64,000 nt of DNA from Haloechinothrix alba (GCF_900188115.1 NZ_FZNW01000007.1:1-64000); one strand, 5' to 3'; shown: positions 40,007-49,331, numbered from the stretch's first letter. Numbers and translations: made by a program. The notes: a model not told the origin generated them from the sequence alone.

Positions 40007-42895
40007 ATGGACCTGCATGCGGACCTGGAAGCGCACGTACGCGGTGATGTGGACTTCTCCAGCAGGCGGCGCGCCGAGTACAGCTCGGACGCGTCCAACT
40101 ACCGGCGCACCCCGCTCGGTGTCGTGTACCCGGTGGACCGGGACGACGTGGCAGCGGCCGTCGCGGTCTGCGCCCGTCACGACGTGCCCGTCACGAGCAG
40201 GGGCTCGGGCACCTCGATCGCGGGGAACGCGGTCGGCGAGGGAGTGGTCGTCGACCTGTCCCGCTACCTCACCCGGATCGTGTCCGTCGACCCCGAGGCA
40301 CGGACCGCGACCGTGGAGCCGGGCGTCATCCCGGACGTGCTCAACAGCGCGGTGGCCGAGCACGGGCTGCGCTTCGGTCCCGACCCGTCGACACACGGGC
40401 GGTGCACGGTCGGCGGGATGATCGGCAACGACTCCTGCGGCTCCCACTCGGTGGCCTGGGGCCGGACCTCGGACAACGTGGTCGCGCTCGAGGTGCTGTG
40501 CTACGACGGCACCCGGCTGTCGGTCGGTGCAGGCCACGAGCCCGCAGCGGAGGGCGGCGACGCGCCGGGCGGCCGGGCCGAGGCCATCCACGCCGGGCTG
40601 CGCGAGCTGGTCGACCGGCACCGCGCGGCGCTGCGCACCGAGCTGGGCCGGTTCTCCCGCCAGGTGTCCGGCTACGGCCTGCATCACCTCCTGCCGGAGA
40701 ACGGCGCCGACCTCGCACGAGCCCTTGTGGGGTCCGAGGGCACCTGCGCGATCGTGCTGTCGGCCACGGTGCGCCTGGTGCGGGTTCCGCGGGAGGAACG
40801 CCTGGTGGTCGCCGGCTTCGACGACTCGGTCGCGGCCGCGGACGCGGTGCCGCGCGTCCTCGACCACCGGCCGCTGACCTGTGAGGGAATGGACGATCGG
40901 ATCCTCGACGTGCTGCGGGTCCGGCGACCGGAGTCCATCCCGCAGGGCGTGTTGCCCGAGGGCACAGCCTGGTTGCTGATCGACGTCGACGGCTCGGCCG
41001 AACGCGCCGAGGAGCTGGCGGGGGAGCTGGCCGGGATGGCCGGCGTGCGGGGAGTCACCACGGTGGCCGACCCCGCCAAGCGCCGGGCCGTGTTCAAGAT
41101 CAGGGAGGACGGTTCGGGGCTGGCGACGCGCTCGCCGGACGGAACCATGTCGTGGCCCGGTTGGGAGGACGCCGCCGTACCACCCAGGAACCTGGGTGCC
41201 TACCTGCGGGACTTCCATCACCTGCTGGACGAGCACGGGCTGTTCGGTGTGGTCTACGGGCACTTCGGCGAGGGCTGCCTGCACGTGCGGCTCGACTTCG
41301 ACCTCTCCAGCGAGCGGGGTGTGCGGCGTTTCGAGGAGTTCATGAGCGCGGCCGCCCGGCTCGTCGTCCGGCACGGCGGGGCGCCGTCCGGCGAGCACGG
41401 CGACGGCAGGGCACGTTCGGCGCAGCTGCCCGCGATGTACTCCGCGGAGATGCTCACCGCATTCGCCGAGTTCAAGGCGATCTGGGACCCGGACAACCGG
41501 ATGAACCCCGGCATCATCACCGACCCCGACAAGGAGTCCGCCGGGCTGCGCATGGGGCCGGAGAACACCTGGCGGTCGCTGCCGACATCGCTGGAGCTGC
41601 ACGAGGACGGCGGGAGCATCGGCACGGCCGTGCACCGCTGTATCGGCGTGGGCAAGTGCCTGAACACCTCGGGCGGGGTGATGTGCCCGAGCTACCGCGC
41701 GACGAGGGACGAGAAGGACAGCACCAGGGGGCGGGCCCGTGTGCTGCAGGAGATGATCCTGGGCGAGCTGGTGACGGACGGCTGGCAGTCCGAGGAGGTG
41801 GGCGAGGCCCTCGACCTGTGCCTGTCCTGCAAGGGATGTAAGAGCGACTGCCCGGTCGGTGTCGACATGGCCACCTACAAGACCGAGTACCTGTACCAGC
41901 GTTACCGGGGCAAGCTGCGCCCGGCCGCGCACTACTCGATGGGCCGGCTGCCCTCGCTCGCCCGGCTGGCCTCCCGGATGCCGCGCCTGGTCAACGCGAT
42001 CTCCTCCGCACCGTTTCGCGGAGCGCTCAAGCGGGCCGGCGGGATCGCGCCGGAGCGTGAGCTGCCCCGCTTCGCCGAGCAAACGTTCCTGGACTGGTTC
42101 GCGCGCCGCCCGGAGACCGGCGGCGCCGCGCGTGCGAACGACACAGGGCGGACGGTGCTGCTGTGGGCGGATACCTTCACGAACTACTTCTCCCCCCAGG
42201 TCGGGGCCGCTGCGGTGGAGGTGCTGGAAGCCGCGGGGTTCGAGGTGCTCGTGCCGAGGCGCGCGCGGTGCTGCGGGTTGACGTGGATGAGCACCGGTCA
42301 GCTCGACACCGCGCGCAGGAAGCTGCGCCGCTCGATCGATACGGCGGCGCCGCACGTCGAGGCAGGCGTGCCCATGGTGGTGCTCGAACCGAGCTGCGCG
42401 GCGCTGTTCCGCTCCGATGCCACCGAGCTGCTCGGCGACGCCCCGGATGTGCGCGCGGTTGCCGGAGCCACCCACACCCTCGCCGAGTTCCTGCGTGAGC
42501 ACGCCGGCGACTGGACCCCGCCCGACGTGGGCGGGTCGGCCAGGGTGCAGGTGCACTGCCACCAGCACGCGATCATGGGGGCGAGCGCCGATGAGGGGCT
42601 GCTGCGCGCGGCTGGCGTCGAGGCAGCGCAGCTCGACGCCGGGTGCTGCGGGCTTGCCGGGAACTTCGGGTTCGAGCGCGGGCACTACGAGACGTCGCGG
42701 CTGGTCGCCGAGCACGGCGTGCTGCCGGCGGTCCGGGCCGCGCCCTCCTCCGCAGCGATCGTCGCCGACGGGTTCAGCTGCCGGACCCAGCTCGACCAGC
42801 TGGCCGGGATGCCCTCGGCGCACCTCGCGGAGGTGCTTGCCGAGGGGCTGCGCGCCCAGCGGGGCCAGCAGCGGACACAGCAACAGCGGGGATGA
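40007..42895 (+). CDS. FAD-linked oxidase fused to Fe-S (CCG) domains, D-lactate/2-hydroxyacid dehydrogenase-like
   Basis: This 962-residue multidomain enzyme starts at ATG 40007 (GAGG 6 nt upstream); the open frame from 39251 runs over other genes. The FAD-binding-4 domain (about 35-260) shows PVTSRGSGTSIAGNAVGEG and GRCTVGGMIGNDSCGSHS. FAD-oxidase C continues to about 510 with EHGDGRARS. Two 4Fe-4S motifs follow: CIGVGKC, and CLSCKGCKSDCPVGVDM. Two CCG domains end the protein (CCGLTWMST, CCGLAGNFGF). The architecture matches the GlcD/GlcF-type fusion enzymes that oxidise D-lactate, glycolate or 2-hydroxyglutarate and pass electrons to quinone. The substrate is unknown. Confidence 0.92.
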   Translation: MDLHADLEAHVRGDVDFSSRRRAEYSSDASNYRRTPLGVVYPVDRDDVAAAVAVCARHDVPVTSRGSGTSIAGNAVGEGVVVDLSRYLTRIVSVDPEARTATVEPGVIPDVLNSAVAEHGLRFGPDPSTHGRCTVGGMIGNDSCGSHSVAWGRTSDNVVALEVLCYDGTRLSVGAGHEPAAEGGDAPGGRAEAIHAGLRELVDRHRAALRTELGRFSRQVSGYGLHHLLPENGADLARALVGSEGTCAIVLSATVRLVRVPREERLVVAGFDDSVAAADAVPRVLDHRPLTCEGMDDRILDVLRVRRPESIPQGVLPEGTAWLLIDVDGSAERAEELAGELAGMAGVRGVTTVADPAKRRAVFKIREDGSGLATRSPDGTMSWPGWEDAAVPPRNLGAYLRDFHHLLDEHGLFGVVYGHFGEGCLHVRLDFDLSSERGVRRFEEFMSAAARLVVRHGGAPSGEHGDGRARSAQLPAMYSAEMLTAFAEFKAIWDPDNRMNPGIITDPDKESAGLRMGPENTWRSLPTSLELHEDGGSIGTAVHRCIGVGKCLNTSGGVMCPSYRATRDEKDSTRGRARVLQEMILGELVTDGWQSEEVGEALDLCLSCKGCKSDCPVGVDMATYKTEYLYQRYRGKLRPAAHYSMGRLPSLARLASRMPRLVNAISSAPFRGALKRAGGIAPERELPRFAEQTFLDWFARRPETGGAARANDTGRTVLLWADTFTNYFSPQVGAAAVEVLEAAGFEVLVPRRARCCGLTWMSTGQLDTARRKLRRSIDTAAPHVEAGVPMVVLEPSCAALFRSDATELLGDAPDVRAVAGATHTLAEFLREHAGDWTPPDVGGSARVQVHCHQHAIMGASADEGLLRAAGVEAAQLDAGCCGLAGNFGFERGHYETSRLVAEHGVLPAVRAAPSSAAIVADGFSCRTQLDQLAGMPSAHLAEVLAEGLRAQRGQQRTQQQRG

Positions 42896-42925
42896 ACCGC
42901 GGCCCGGGAGATCGACTGTACTGCG

Positions 42926-43684
42926 TCAGCGGCGTGACACCGTGGAGTCGTGCAGGTCGTAGACGGCAGGCACCAGTTCGACGCCCTGGCCTGACGCGGC
43001 CTCCCGGATGATCGCCGAGCGTTCGGTCAGCTGCGCGGTCACGCGGCGGGCCTGGTTCTCGACGCACGCGTCGATGAACCGCTCGCGCTCGGCCTGCGGC
43101 GCGGTGGTTGGCTTCTCCTGGTCGGCTTGCGGCGCAGTGGCAAACACAGTTGCCTCGATGGCGCGGGCGATCGTGCTCACCGAGCCGGTGTAGGTGGCGC
43201 CGTCGCGCACCAGGTCGACCGCTGCCGAGACGGCCCCGCACCCGGTGTGTCCGAGCACCACGACCAGCCGCACTCCGAGGTACTCCACCGCGTACTCGAT
43301 GCTGCCGACGACGGACTCGTCGAGTACCTCACCGGCCGTCCGGATGGTGAACAGGTCGCCGAGCCCGCGGTCGAAGACGACTTCGGGAGGTACTCGCGAG
43401 TCCGCGCAGGCCAGCACGCAGGCGAACGGGTCCTGGCCGTCGACGAGCTCCTCGCGGCGTTCGGCGTCCTGGTGCGGGTGCCGCTGGCGTGCCTCGGCGA
43501 ACCGGGCGTTGCCCGCGAGCAATGTTCGCCATGCGGTTTCCGGATCCGCCGAGGTTTCCGGAAGGGAGCCCGCCGCGGCCGGACCGGCGGAGGCGACCAT
43601 GCCTGCCGTTGCCGCGGCTGTCATGCCGAGCACGCGCCTGCGGCCGAGCCGGACCGATGCTGGATTCATAGGGTAGTCGGTCAT
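42926..43684 (-). CDS. Tat-exported beta-carbonic anhydrase
   Basis: This 252-residue protein hydrates CO2. The N-terminus is a Tat signal (RLGRRRVLGMTAAATAGM with SAGPAAAGS cleavage region). The mature part holds the beta-class zinc site: CADSRVPPE (Cys, Asp-Arg dyad) and VVLGHTGCGAV (His, Cys). GNARFAEARQRHPHQ is typical of the plant-type subfamily. A Gln/Pro-rich repeat-like insertion (APQADQEKPTTAPQAE) interrupts the C-terminal half. Export of a beta-CA is less usual than a cytoplasmic location. Confidence 0.9.
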   Translation of the reverse strand: MTDYPMNPASVRLGRRRVLGMTAAATAGMVASAGPAAAGSLPETSADPETAWRTLLAGNARFAEARQRHPHQDAERREELVDGQDPFACVLACADSRVPPEVVFDRGLGDLFTIRTAGEVLDESVVGSIEYAVEYLGVRLVVVLGHTGCGAVSAAVDLVRDGATYTGSVSTIARAIEATVFATAPQADQEKPTTAPQAERERFIDACVENQARRVTAQLTERSAIIREAASGQGVELVPAVYDLHDSTVSRR

Positions 43685-43826
43685 GCGGGTACGGTAGCGA
43701 ACCGGTCCGGTGCGCCTCCGCCGACCGGCCGAGTCCCGGTGGTGCCAGGGCGGTAGTTGATCGCGTTAACGCTGGGGTGGTAGACATTCGTCACATTACT
43801 CGGAGTCGCGGAGGGGTTAGGCCTGG

Positions 43827-45059
43827 ATGACGGTGTTCGGCATGGACGTCGACACCGGGACGCTGCTCATCCCGGTGTTCGCCGGACTGATCGGCTACGC
43901 CACGAACTGGCTGGCCATCAAGATGATGTTCAAGCCGATCGACTTCGCAGGCTGGAAGATGCCGTTCAGGATCCTCGGCTTCCCGGTGTTCGGTTGGCAG
44001 GGAATCATTCCCTCGAAGGCGGCGAAGATGGGCAGTATCGCTGTCGACACGGGGTTGGCGAAGCTGGGCACGATGTCGGAGTTCTACCGGGAGCTGGACC
44101 CGGAGGAGCTGGCAGCACAGATCGTGAAGACCTCTCGCAGCGAGATCCATTCGATGATCGACGACATCATCGCTCGCGAGTACCCGGACCTGTGGGCCCA
44201 GCTCCCGCTCGTGCTCAAACAGGCCGTGCACAGCAGGATCGAGGCCGAACTTCCCGACGCGGTCCGCCGGGTCACCGACGAGATGGGCGAGCACATCGAC
44301 CGGCTCGTCGACCTCAAGCTGATGGTCATCCGGCATATGGAAGCCAACCCCCGCCTGATGAACCGGATCTTCCTCGAGGTCGGAGCCAAGGAGTTCCGTT
44401 TCATCATCCGCTCAGGGGCCGTGTTCGGTTTCGTGCTCGGCGTCATCCCCATGCTGATGTGGCAGTTCGCCCCGCAGTGGTGGACGGTGCCGCTCGGCGC
44501 GGCTGTGGTCGGGTACCTGACCAACTGGCTCGCGCTGAAGGTGATCTTCACCCCGGTGAACCCAGTCAAGATCGGCCCGTTCACCGTGCAGGGGCTGTTC
44601 CTCCGGCGCCAGGCCGAGGTCTCGGACGTGTACTCCGGGATCATCGCCCACGAGGTCGTGACGATGAGCAACATCGCGGCGGAGATGTTCCACGGCCCGG
44701 ACGGTGACCGCACCTACCGGCTCATCGCGGACACCTTACGGCCGATCGTGGACCGCACGGTCGGTGTCGCTCGCCCCATGGTGCGCGCGGCGACAGGCAG
44801 CCACTACGACGCCATCCAACGCAACATCGCGGCAGGGACCGTCGGTCACACCATCGAGTCGCTCACCGACGAGGAGTTCGTCAAGGGCCGGGCCGAGAAG
44901 CTGCACGCGCTGCTTGCCGGTCGGATGCGGGAGCTGCCGCCCGAGGAGTTCGCCGACATGCTGCGCTCGGCGTTCCGCGAGGACGAGTGGCAGCTGATCG
45001 TGGTCGGCGCGGCGCTCGGTTTCCTCGCAGGGCTCTTGCAGTTGTCCACCACGTTGTGA
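43827..45059 (+). CDS. DUF445 family membrane protein (paralogue)
   Basis: This 410-residue second copy of the DUF445 family has the same layout as the protein at 20068-21336. It has an early GLIGYATNWLAIKMMF segment, GWQGIIPSKAAKMG, a mid-protein membrane hairpin (SGAVFGFVLGVIPMLMWQF; VPLGAAVVGYLTNWLALK), RRQAEVSDVYSGIIAHEVVT, and a C-terminal helix (LIVVGAALGFLAGLLQL). GGAGGGG precedes ATG 43827. It is followed closely by the Abi-alpha-like gene. The function of the family is unknown. Confidence 0.88.
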   Translation: MTVFGMDVDTGTLLIPVFAGLIGYATNWLAIKMMFKPIDFAGWKMPFRILGFPVFGWQGIIPSKAAKMGSIAVDTGLAKLGTMSEFYRELDPEELAAQIVKTSRSEIHSMIDDIIAREYPDLWAQLPLVLKQAVHSRIEAELPDAVRRVTDEMGEHIDRLVDLKLMVIRHMEANPRLMNRIFLEVGAKEFRFIIRSGAVFGFVLGVIPMLMWQFAPQWWTVPLGAAVVGYLTNWLALKVIFTPVNPVKIGPFTVQGLFLRRQAEVSDVYSGIIAHEVVTMSNIAAEMFHGPDGDRTYRLIADTLRPIVDRTVGVARPMVRAATGSHYDAIQRNIAAGTVGHTIESLTDEEFVKGRAEKLHALLAGRMRELPPEEFADMLRSAFREDEWQLIVVGAALGFLAGLLQLSTTL

Positions 45060-45081
45060 AGGGTGGTGCCAGGAGGAGACT

Positions 45082-45120
45082 ATGGCAATGATCCGGGTGG
45101 TACGTGATGGCTGGGCATGA
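45082..45120 (+). CDS. 12-codon leader-like ORF with strong ribosome site
   Basis: AGGAGGAG at 45071-45078 is followed by ATG 45082 and a 12-residue frame (MAMIRVVRDGWA) that stops at 45118-45120. It overlaps the start of the next gene (45104/45107) in another frame. The strongest ribosome site in the region thus belongs to this short frame, suggesting translational coupling. A chance ORF remains possible. Confidence 0.35.
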   Translation: MAMIRVVRDGWA

Positions 45121-46036
45121 GACCGGGCATGAGACCGGGCATGACACGGGGCAGGGCCGGAGCACAACCGGTCCGGGTCTCGGTGACGTGCTGGACATCT
45201 CGGTGCGGCTGACGGGGACGGCGCTGTCGGTCGCGGGCAGGCTCGGCACCGATGTGGCCACGCACGCGGTGTCGGTCAGCAGGGACGTCGTCGAGGGCGC
45301 GTGGGAGGGCCGGCCGCCCGCGGAGCTGGCAGGCGTCGTGCTGCACGGATGGGTGCGGGGAGTGCGCAAGGCGTTCGGTCTCGACTCCGACGGGTACGGC
45401 ACCGACGAGCGGTTCGGCGGTCCCATGCCCGCGCCGGCCACCCCGCTGCCTGGGCAGGCGCGTTCGGCGGTCATCGAGATGCCTGCGACCCCCGCGAACG
45501 GGCGCGCGCCGCAGGGCGCGCGGAGCGAGCTCCGGCAACGTGGCCAGGAGCTGCTGTACCGGTCGACGGCGTTGGACGACCCGGACGAGCATCCGGCGCT
45601 TGCGGTGATCCTGCGCGAGCTCAGCCCGGACGAGGCACGCATCATCCGTTACCTGGCCGCCGCAGGGCCGCAGGCGCTGGTGGACGTGCTCGCGCACAAC
45701 CCGATGTCGCGCAAGCAGCGCGAGATGTTGCACCATTTCTCGCTGCTGGGCAGGGAAGCCGGGTGCATCCGCCCCGAGCGGGTCCCGGTGTACCTGGACA
45801 ACCTGGTACGGCTGGGGCTGATACACGTACGGCCGTACCGGTTGCGTGGCCAGCCGAACTACGACCTGCTCTACGCGCAGCCGGAGATGAAGCAGATCCG
45901 CAGGCCCGGCGGGCGGCTGGTGCGGCTCAAGACCGTGCACAAGGGCGTCGAACTGTCCGAGTTCGGCAAGGAGCTGTTCTGCCGGTGCCTGGAGACCGAA
46001 CAACACCGGATCGCCGCCTCGCCGGGCAAGCTCTGA
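45107..46036 (+). CDS. Abi-alpha/DUF4393-like protein
   Basis: This 309-residue protein starts at ATG 45107, with GTG 45104 in frame. The N-terminus is encoded by a 12-bp tandem repeat (GHETGHETGHDTG). Residues 25-110 are amphipathic helices (ISVRLTGTALSVAGRLGTDV). The C-terminal half reads LSPDEARIIRYLAAAGPQALVDV, YLDNLVRLGLIHVRPYRL and LSEFGKELFCRC. This resembles the Abi-alpha/DUF4393 domain linked to abortive phage infection in some bacteria. A defence role is a family-based suggestion only. It may be co-transcribed with the DUF445 gene 50 bp upstream. Confidence 0.65.
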   Translation: MAGHETGHETGHDTGQGRSTTGPGLGDVLDISVRLTGTALSVAGRLGTDVATHAVSVSRDVVEGAWEGRPPAELAGVVLHGWVRGVRKAFGLDSDGYGTDERFGGPMPAPATPLPGQARSAVIEMPATPANGRAPQGARSELRQRGQELLYRSTALDDPDEHPALAVILRELSPDEARIIRYLAAAGPQALVDVLAHNPMSRKQREMLHHFSLLGREAGCIRPERVPVYLDNLVRLGLIHVRPYRLRGQPNYDLLYAQPEMKQIRRPGGRLVRLKTVHKGVELSEFGKELFCRCLETEQHRIAASPGKL

Positions 46037-46121
46037 CCGGTGGGGCACGAGCCGCGCGGTAGCACGGAGTGTGTATACGGGGCACTTTGTGTCACGGACG
46101 GGCCGGTTCTAGAGTTGATCC

Positions 46122-46739
46122 GTGGTAAACAGAGGCGCCTTCCAGCAGTCCGTCCGATCGTTACTCCGCGAGAACCTCCTCGACGCCGCGCGTGAGGTCG
46201 TGATCACGGGGGGCTGGAGCCGGCTGCGCATGGCCGGTATCGCCGGGCAGGTCGGGGTGAGCCGGCAGACGGTGTACAACGAGTTCGGCAACAAGACCGG
46301 CCTCGGCGAGGCGCTCGTCTTCCGGGAGGCCGAGGTGTTCCTCGCAGGGGTGTCCGAACGGCTGGAGATGCACCCGGACGACCTGGCCAAGGCGATCGAG
46401 TCGGCTGTGGAGTTCACCCTGTCCGAAGCGGCGGAGAATCCGCTGCTGAAGGCCGTGCTTACCGCGACCCGTGGGGGCGCAGGGGAAATGCTGCCCTTCC
46501 TGACGACGCGGTCCGAACCGATCCTGTCCGCTGCGACCGATGTCCTGCTCGGCTTCGTGACCCGGAACTGGCCGGACCTCGCACTGACCGAGCAGCAGCG
46601 GAAGATCGTCGTCGAGTCCGTGGTGCGGCTCGTGGTCAGTCACGTGATGATGCCGCTCGGCTCCGCGCAGGAGATCGCCGAACAGGTCTCGTGGCTGGTA
46701 GACAGGGTGGCCGGGACGGAGGCGAGCGAGCGCTCCTGA
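46122..46739 (+). CDS. TetR-family regulator
   Basis: This 205-residue protein starts at GTG 46122. The HTH region (about 18-62) has LLDAAREVVITGGWSRL, GIAGQVGVSRQTVYNEFG. The YNEFG ending and ligand domain (REAEVFLAGVSERL, MLPFLTTRSEPIL) are close to the AlkX-like TetR at 52316. It lies 34 bp upstream of the PLP lyase gene in the same direction, which it may regulate. It could alternatively act on distant alkane or lipid genes. Confidence 0.85.
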   Translation: MVNRGAFQQSVRSLLRENLLDAAREVVITGGWSRLRMAGIAGQVGVSRQTVYNEFGNKTGLGEALVFREAEVFLAGVSERLEMHPDDLAKAIESAVEFTLSEAAENPLLKAVLTATRGGAGEMLPFLTTRSEPILSAATDVLLGFVTRNWPDLALTEQQRKIVVESVVRLVVSHVMMPLGSAQEIAEQVSWLVDRVAGTEASERS

Positions 46740-46773
46740 CGACCACGGACCTGCGGCGAGAGGGGCCTGCGCC

Positions 46774-47931
46774 ATGCGCGATGACCATGCGTTCGACACC
46801 ACGGCAGTGCACGCGGGGGAGCGGCGCCCCGGGCCGGAAGGCTCCGTCGTGTTTCCCATCTACCCGGGCACCGTGTATGCCCCGGCCGACGGTGACGGCT
46901 ACGGCGATATCCGTTACCCCCGACTGAGCTCCACACCCTCGCAGGTGTACCTGCACGACAAGCTCGCGGAGCTGGAGGGAGCCCACACCGCGATCGCGAC
47001 ATCCTCCGGCATGGCCGCGATCACGACGAGCCTGCTCAGCGTGCTTCGTGCGGGGGACCACCTCATCGCGGGCGACGTGTTGTACGGCGGCACCGCCGGG
47101 TTCCTGTCGCACTTCGCCGAGCGGTTCGGCTGGACGTACACGCTGGTCGACCCGGGCAGGCCGGATACATGGGAAGCGGCCCGCACCCCGCGTACGAGGG
47201 CATTCCTCGTCGAGTCGATCACCAACCCGCTCGTGCGGGTCGGCAGGCTCGCCGAGGTGGCCGAGTTCTGCCGCGAGCACGGGCTGGTCAGCATCATCGA
47301 CAACACCTTCGCCAGCCCTGTCAACTTCCGGCCGCTCGCTGCCGGCTTCGACCTGTGCGTGCACAGTGCCACCAAGTACCTCGGCGGCCATTCCGACCTC
47401 GTCGCCGGGTGCGTCGCGGGTGTGGAGGACCTGATGGGCGAGGTGCGTACGAGCCTCAACTACCTCGGTGGCAGCCTCGACCCGTACGTCGGGTTCCTGC
47501 TCGCCAGGGGACTGAAGACCCTGTCGGTGCGGGTGCGCGCGCAGAACGACAACGCGCTCGCGCTGGCGAGCTTCCTCGCGGACCATCCCCGGGTCGCCGA
47601 GGTGCACTACCCGGGCCTGCCCTCGCACCCCGACCACGGGCATGCCAGCGAGCTCATGGACGGGTTCGGCGGCATGCTCAGCCTGCGCCTGCACGGCGGG
47701 GCGGAGGCGGCCGAGACGTTGCTCAAGTCGGTCACCATCCCGGCGTCGGGGCCCAGCTTGGGCGGCGTGGAGTCGCTGGTCACGCGGCCCGTCACCACGT
47801 CACATGCCGCGCTGACCCGGGAGGAGCGCGAGGCGGCCGGGGTGACGGACGATCTGGTGCGGGTCAGCTGCGGGATCGAGAGCTCCGCCGACCTGATCGC
47901 GGACTTCCGGCAGGCGCTCGAGGTGGTGTGA
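46774..47931 (+). CDS. cystathionine gamma-synthase/lyase-family PLP enzyme
   Basis: This 385-residue Cys/Met-metabolism PLP enzyme has the PLP lysine K201 in HSATKYLGGHSDLVAG. YLHDKLAELEGAHTAIATSS contributes the pyridine-stacking region. IIDNTFASPVNFRPL and SLGGVESLVTRP are standard family blocks. Cystathionine gamma-synthase, gamma-lyase, methionine gamma-lyase and related enzymes share these, so the reaction is not determined. GAGAGGGG precedes ATG 46774. Confidence 0.9.
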   Translation: MRDDHAFDTTAVHAGERRPGPEGSVVFPIYPGTVYAPADGDGYGDIRYPRLSSTPSQVYLHDKLAELEGAHTAIATSSGMAAITTSLLSVLRAGDHLIAGDVLYGGTAGFLSHFAERFGWTYTLVDPGRPDTWEAARTPRTRAFLVESITNPLVRVGRLAEVAEFCREHGLVSIIDNTFASPVNFRPLAAGFDLCVHSATKYLGGHSDLVAGCVAGVEDLMGEVRTSLNYLGGSLDPYVGFLLARGLKTLSVRVRAQNDNALALASFLADHPRVAEVHYPGLPSHPDHGHASELMDGFGGMLSLRLHGGAEAAETLLKSVTIPASGPSLGGVESLVTRPVTTSHAALTREEREAAGVTDDLVRVSCGIESSADLIADFRQALEVV

Positions 47932-48051
47932 CGGTACGCGTCCAGCGCCTGATCGCAGGCGCGCCCGCGATCGGATGTGCCGCGAGGGGTGCGGCCTCAC
48001 CCCGATGATCGATAGGTTGATCGCTGTCAGTCCAGCGGCGAAGGAGCGTGC

Positions 48052-49134
48052 ATGGTTCAGGCCTTGATCGCACGGGGAGTGCACACCGATCCGGAAGTCA
48101 CCGAGATCGAGCTGCCCCAGCCGGGCAGCAACGAGGTGAGCGTGGCCGTACGGGCCGCAGGGGTGTGCCACTCGGACCTGTCGATGATCGACGGTGTGCT
48201 GCACCCATCGTTCCCGCTCGTTCTCGGGCACGAGGCGTCCGGGGTGGTCACCGCGACGGGAGCGGATGTCACGCGCGTCGGTGTCGGCGACCATGTCGTA
48301 CTCAACTGGACCCCTCCGTGCCGGAGCTGCTGGTTCTGCGAACACGCCGAACCCTGGCTCTGCACCGCGACCGAGGGTGTCGCCTCGCTGCCGAGGGGCG
48401 CGCTCGCCGACGGCACACCCACCCATGTGACGTTGGGCGTCGGCGCGCTCGCCGAGCAGGTCGTGATCGGGGAGAACGCGGTGATCCGCATCCCGGACGA
48501 GCTGCCGCTCGCGGAGTCGGCGCTGATCGGGTGCGCGGTGGTGACCGGAGTAGGGGCAGTGCGCAACAACGCGCGGGTGCGCCCCGGCGAGTCGGCTGTG
48601 GTGGTGGGTCTCGGAGGTGTCGGCCTGGCGGCCATCGCCGGTGCCAGGCTGTCCGGAGCCGACCCGGTCATCGGCATCGACTCCTCCGAGTCCAAGCGGG
48701 AACTGGCCCTCGCCGCAGGCGCGACGCACTTCCTGCAGGCGGGTGACCGGGCGGCGAAGGAGGCTCGCAAGCTCACCGGGGGCAGGGGCGCCGACGTCGC
48801 GCTGGAGTGTGCCGGCCGTTCGGCGGCGATCCGCACCGCGTGGCAGAGCTCGCGTCGGGGAGCGCGCGTCGTCATTCTCGGTGTCGGTTCCGCGGACGAC
48901 CACGTCAGCTTCAGCGGCCTCGAGCTGTATCACTTCGCGCGGTCGATCAGTGTCTCGGTCTACGGTTCTGCCGATCCGGATGTCGACGTGCCGAAGCTCG
49001 CCGAGTCGGTGCGCACCGGTGAGCTCGATCTGGACACCTTCGTGACCGATCGCGTCGGCCTGTCCGAGGCGCCTGCGGCGTTCGACCGGATGCGCCGCGG
49101 CGAGGGTGGCCGCTCGCTCGTGCTGTTCGACTGA
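48052..49134 (+). CDS. zinc-dependent alcohol dehydrogenase
   Basis: This 360-residue medium-chain dehydrogenase has catalytic zinc ligands in GVCHSDLS and LGHEASG. The structural zinc lobe is CRSCWFCEHAEPWLC, whose spacing departs slightly from C-x2-C-x2-C-x7-C at the final gap. NAD-binding GLGGVGLAAIAGA lies near 185-197. AAGGAG precedes ATG 48052. It lies just upstream of the alkane operon and could oxidise the alcohols made by AlkB, although a separate promoter region of 271 bp intervenes. Confidence 0.9.
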   Translation: MVQALIARGVHTDPEVTEIELPQPGSNEVSVAVRAAGVCHSDLSMIDGVLHPSFPLVLGHEASGVVTATGADVTRVGVGDHVVLNWTPPCRSCWFCEHAEPWLCTATEGVASLPRGALADGTPTHVTLGVGALAEQVVIGENAVIRIPDELPLAESALIGCAVVTGVGAVRNNARVRPGESAVVVGLGGVGLAAIAGARLSGADPVIGIDSSESKRELALAAGATHFLQAGDRAAKEARKLTGGRGADVALECAGRSAAIRTAWQSSRRGARVVILGVGSADDHVSFSGLELYHFARSISVSVYGSADPDVDVPKLAESVRTGELDLDTFVTDRVGLSEAPAAFDRMRRGEGGRSLVLFD

Positions 49135-49302
49135 ACCGTGTGGTCGCCGGTGCGCGACCGGCGATGAGCGCGCAGGCGTGTGTGACGCGGTCGGGACTGT
49201 CGAGCTTCCCGCTCGGGGCGGGTAATCCGTCCTTCGTATACCTGCGTATGCCTGCGCGTGCCTTCGCAGAGTTTTACAAGTAGGCAAATGTGTCTTCTTT
49301 GC

Positions 49303-49331
49303 TTGACACTAGTACCGCACATGTCTAATCT
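49303..49331 (+). promoter_or_regulatory. candidate alkB promoter
   Basis: TTGACA (49303-49308) is followed after 17 bp by TAATCT (49326-49331), or after 15 bp by the better -10 TCTAAT. It lies about 75 bp before alkB. ACACA...TGTGT arms (about 49335-49358) just downstream could be an AlkX operator. The rest of the 49135-49302 stretch has short direct repeats but no gene. Confidence 0.45.

Noticed and set aside
39989-42883. 964-codon open frame antisense to the FAD/Fe-S oxidase
   Set aside because: It is a GC-skew shadow: the sense strand encodes an unmistakable multidomain enzyme and the antisense translation has no motif.
48003-48051. Separate small gene or attachment site before the alcohol dehydrogenase
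   Set aside because: Only a ribosome site and leader are visible; no repeat partner was found.
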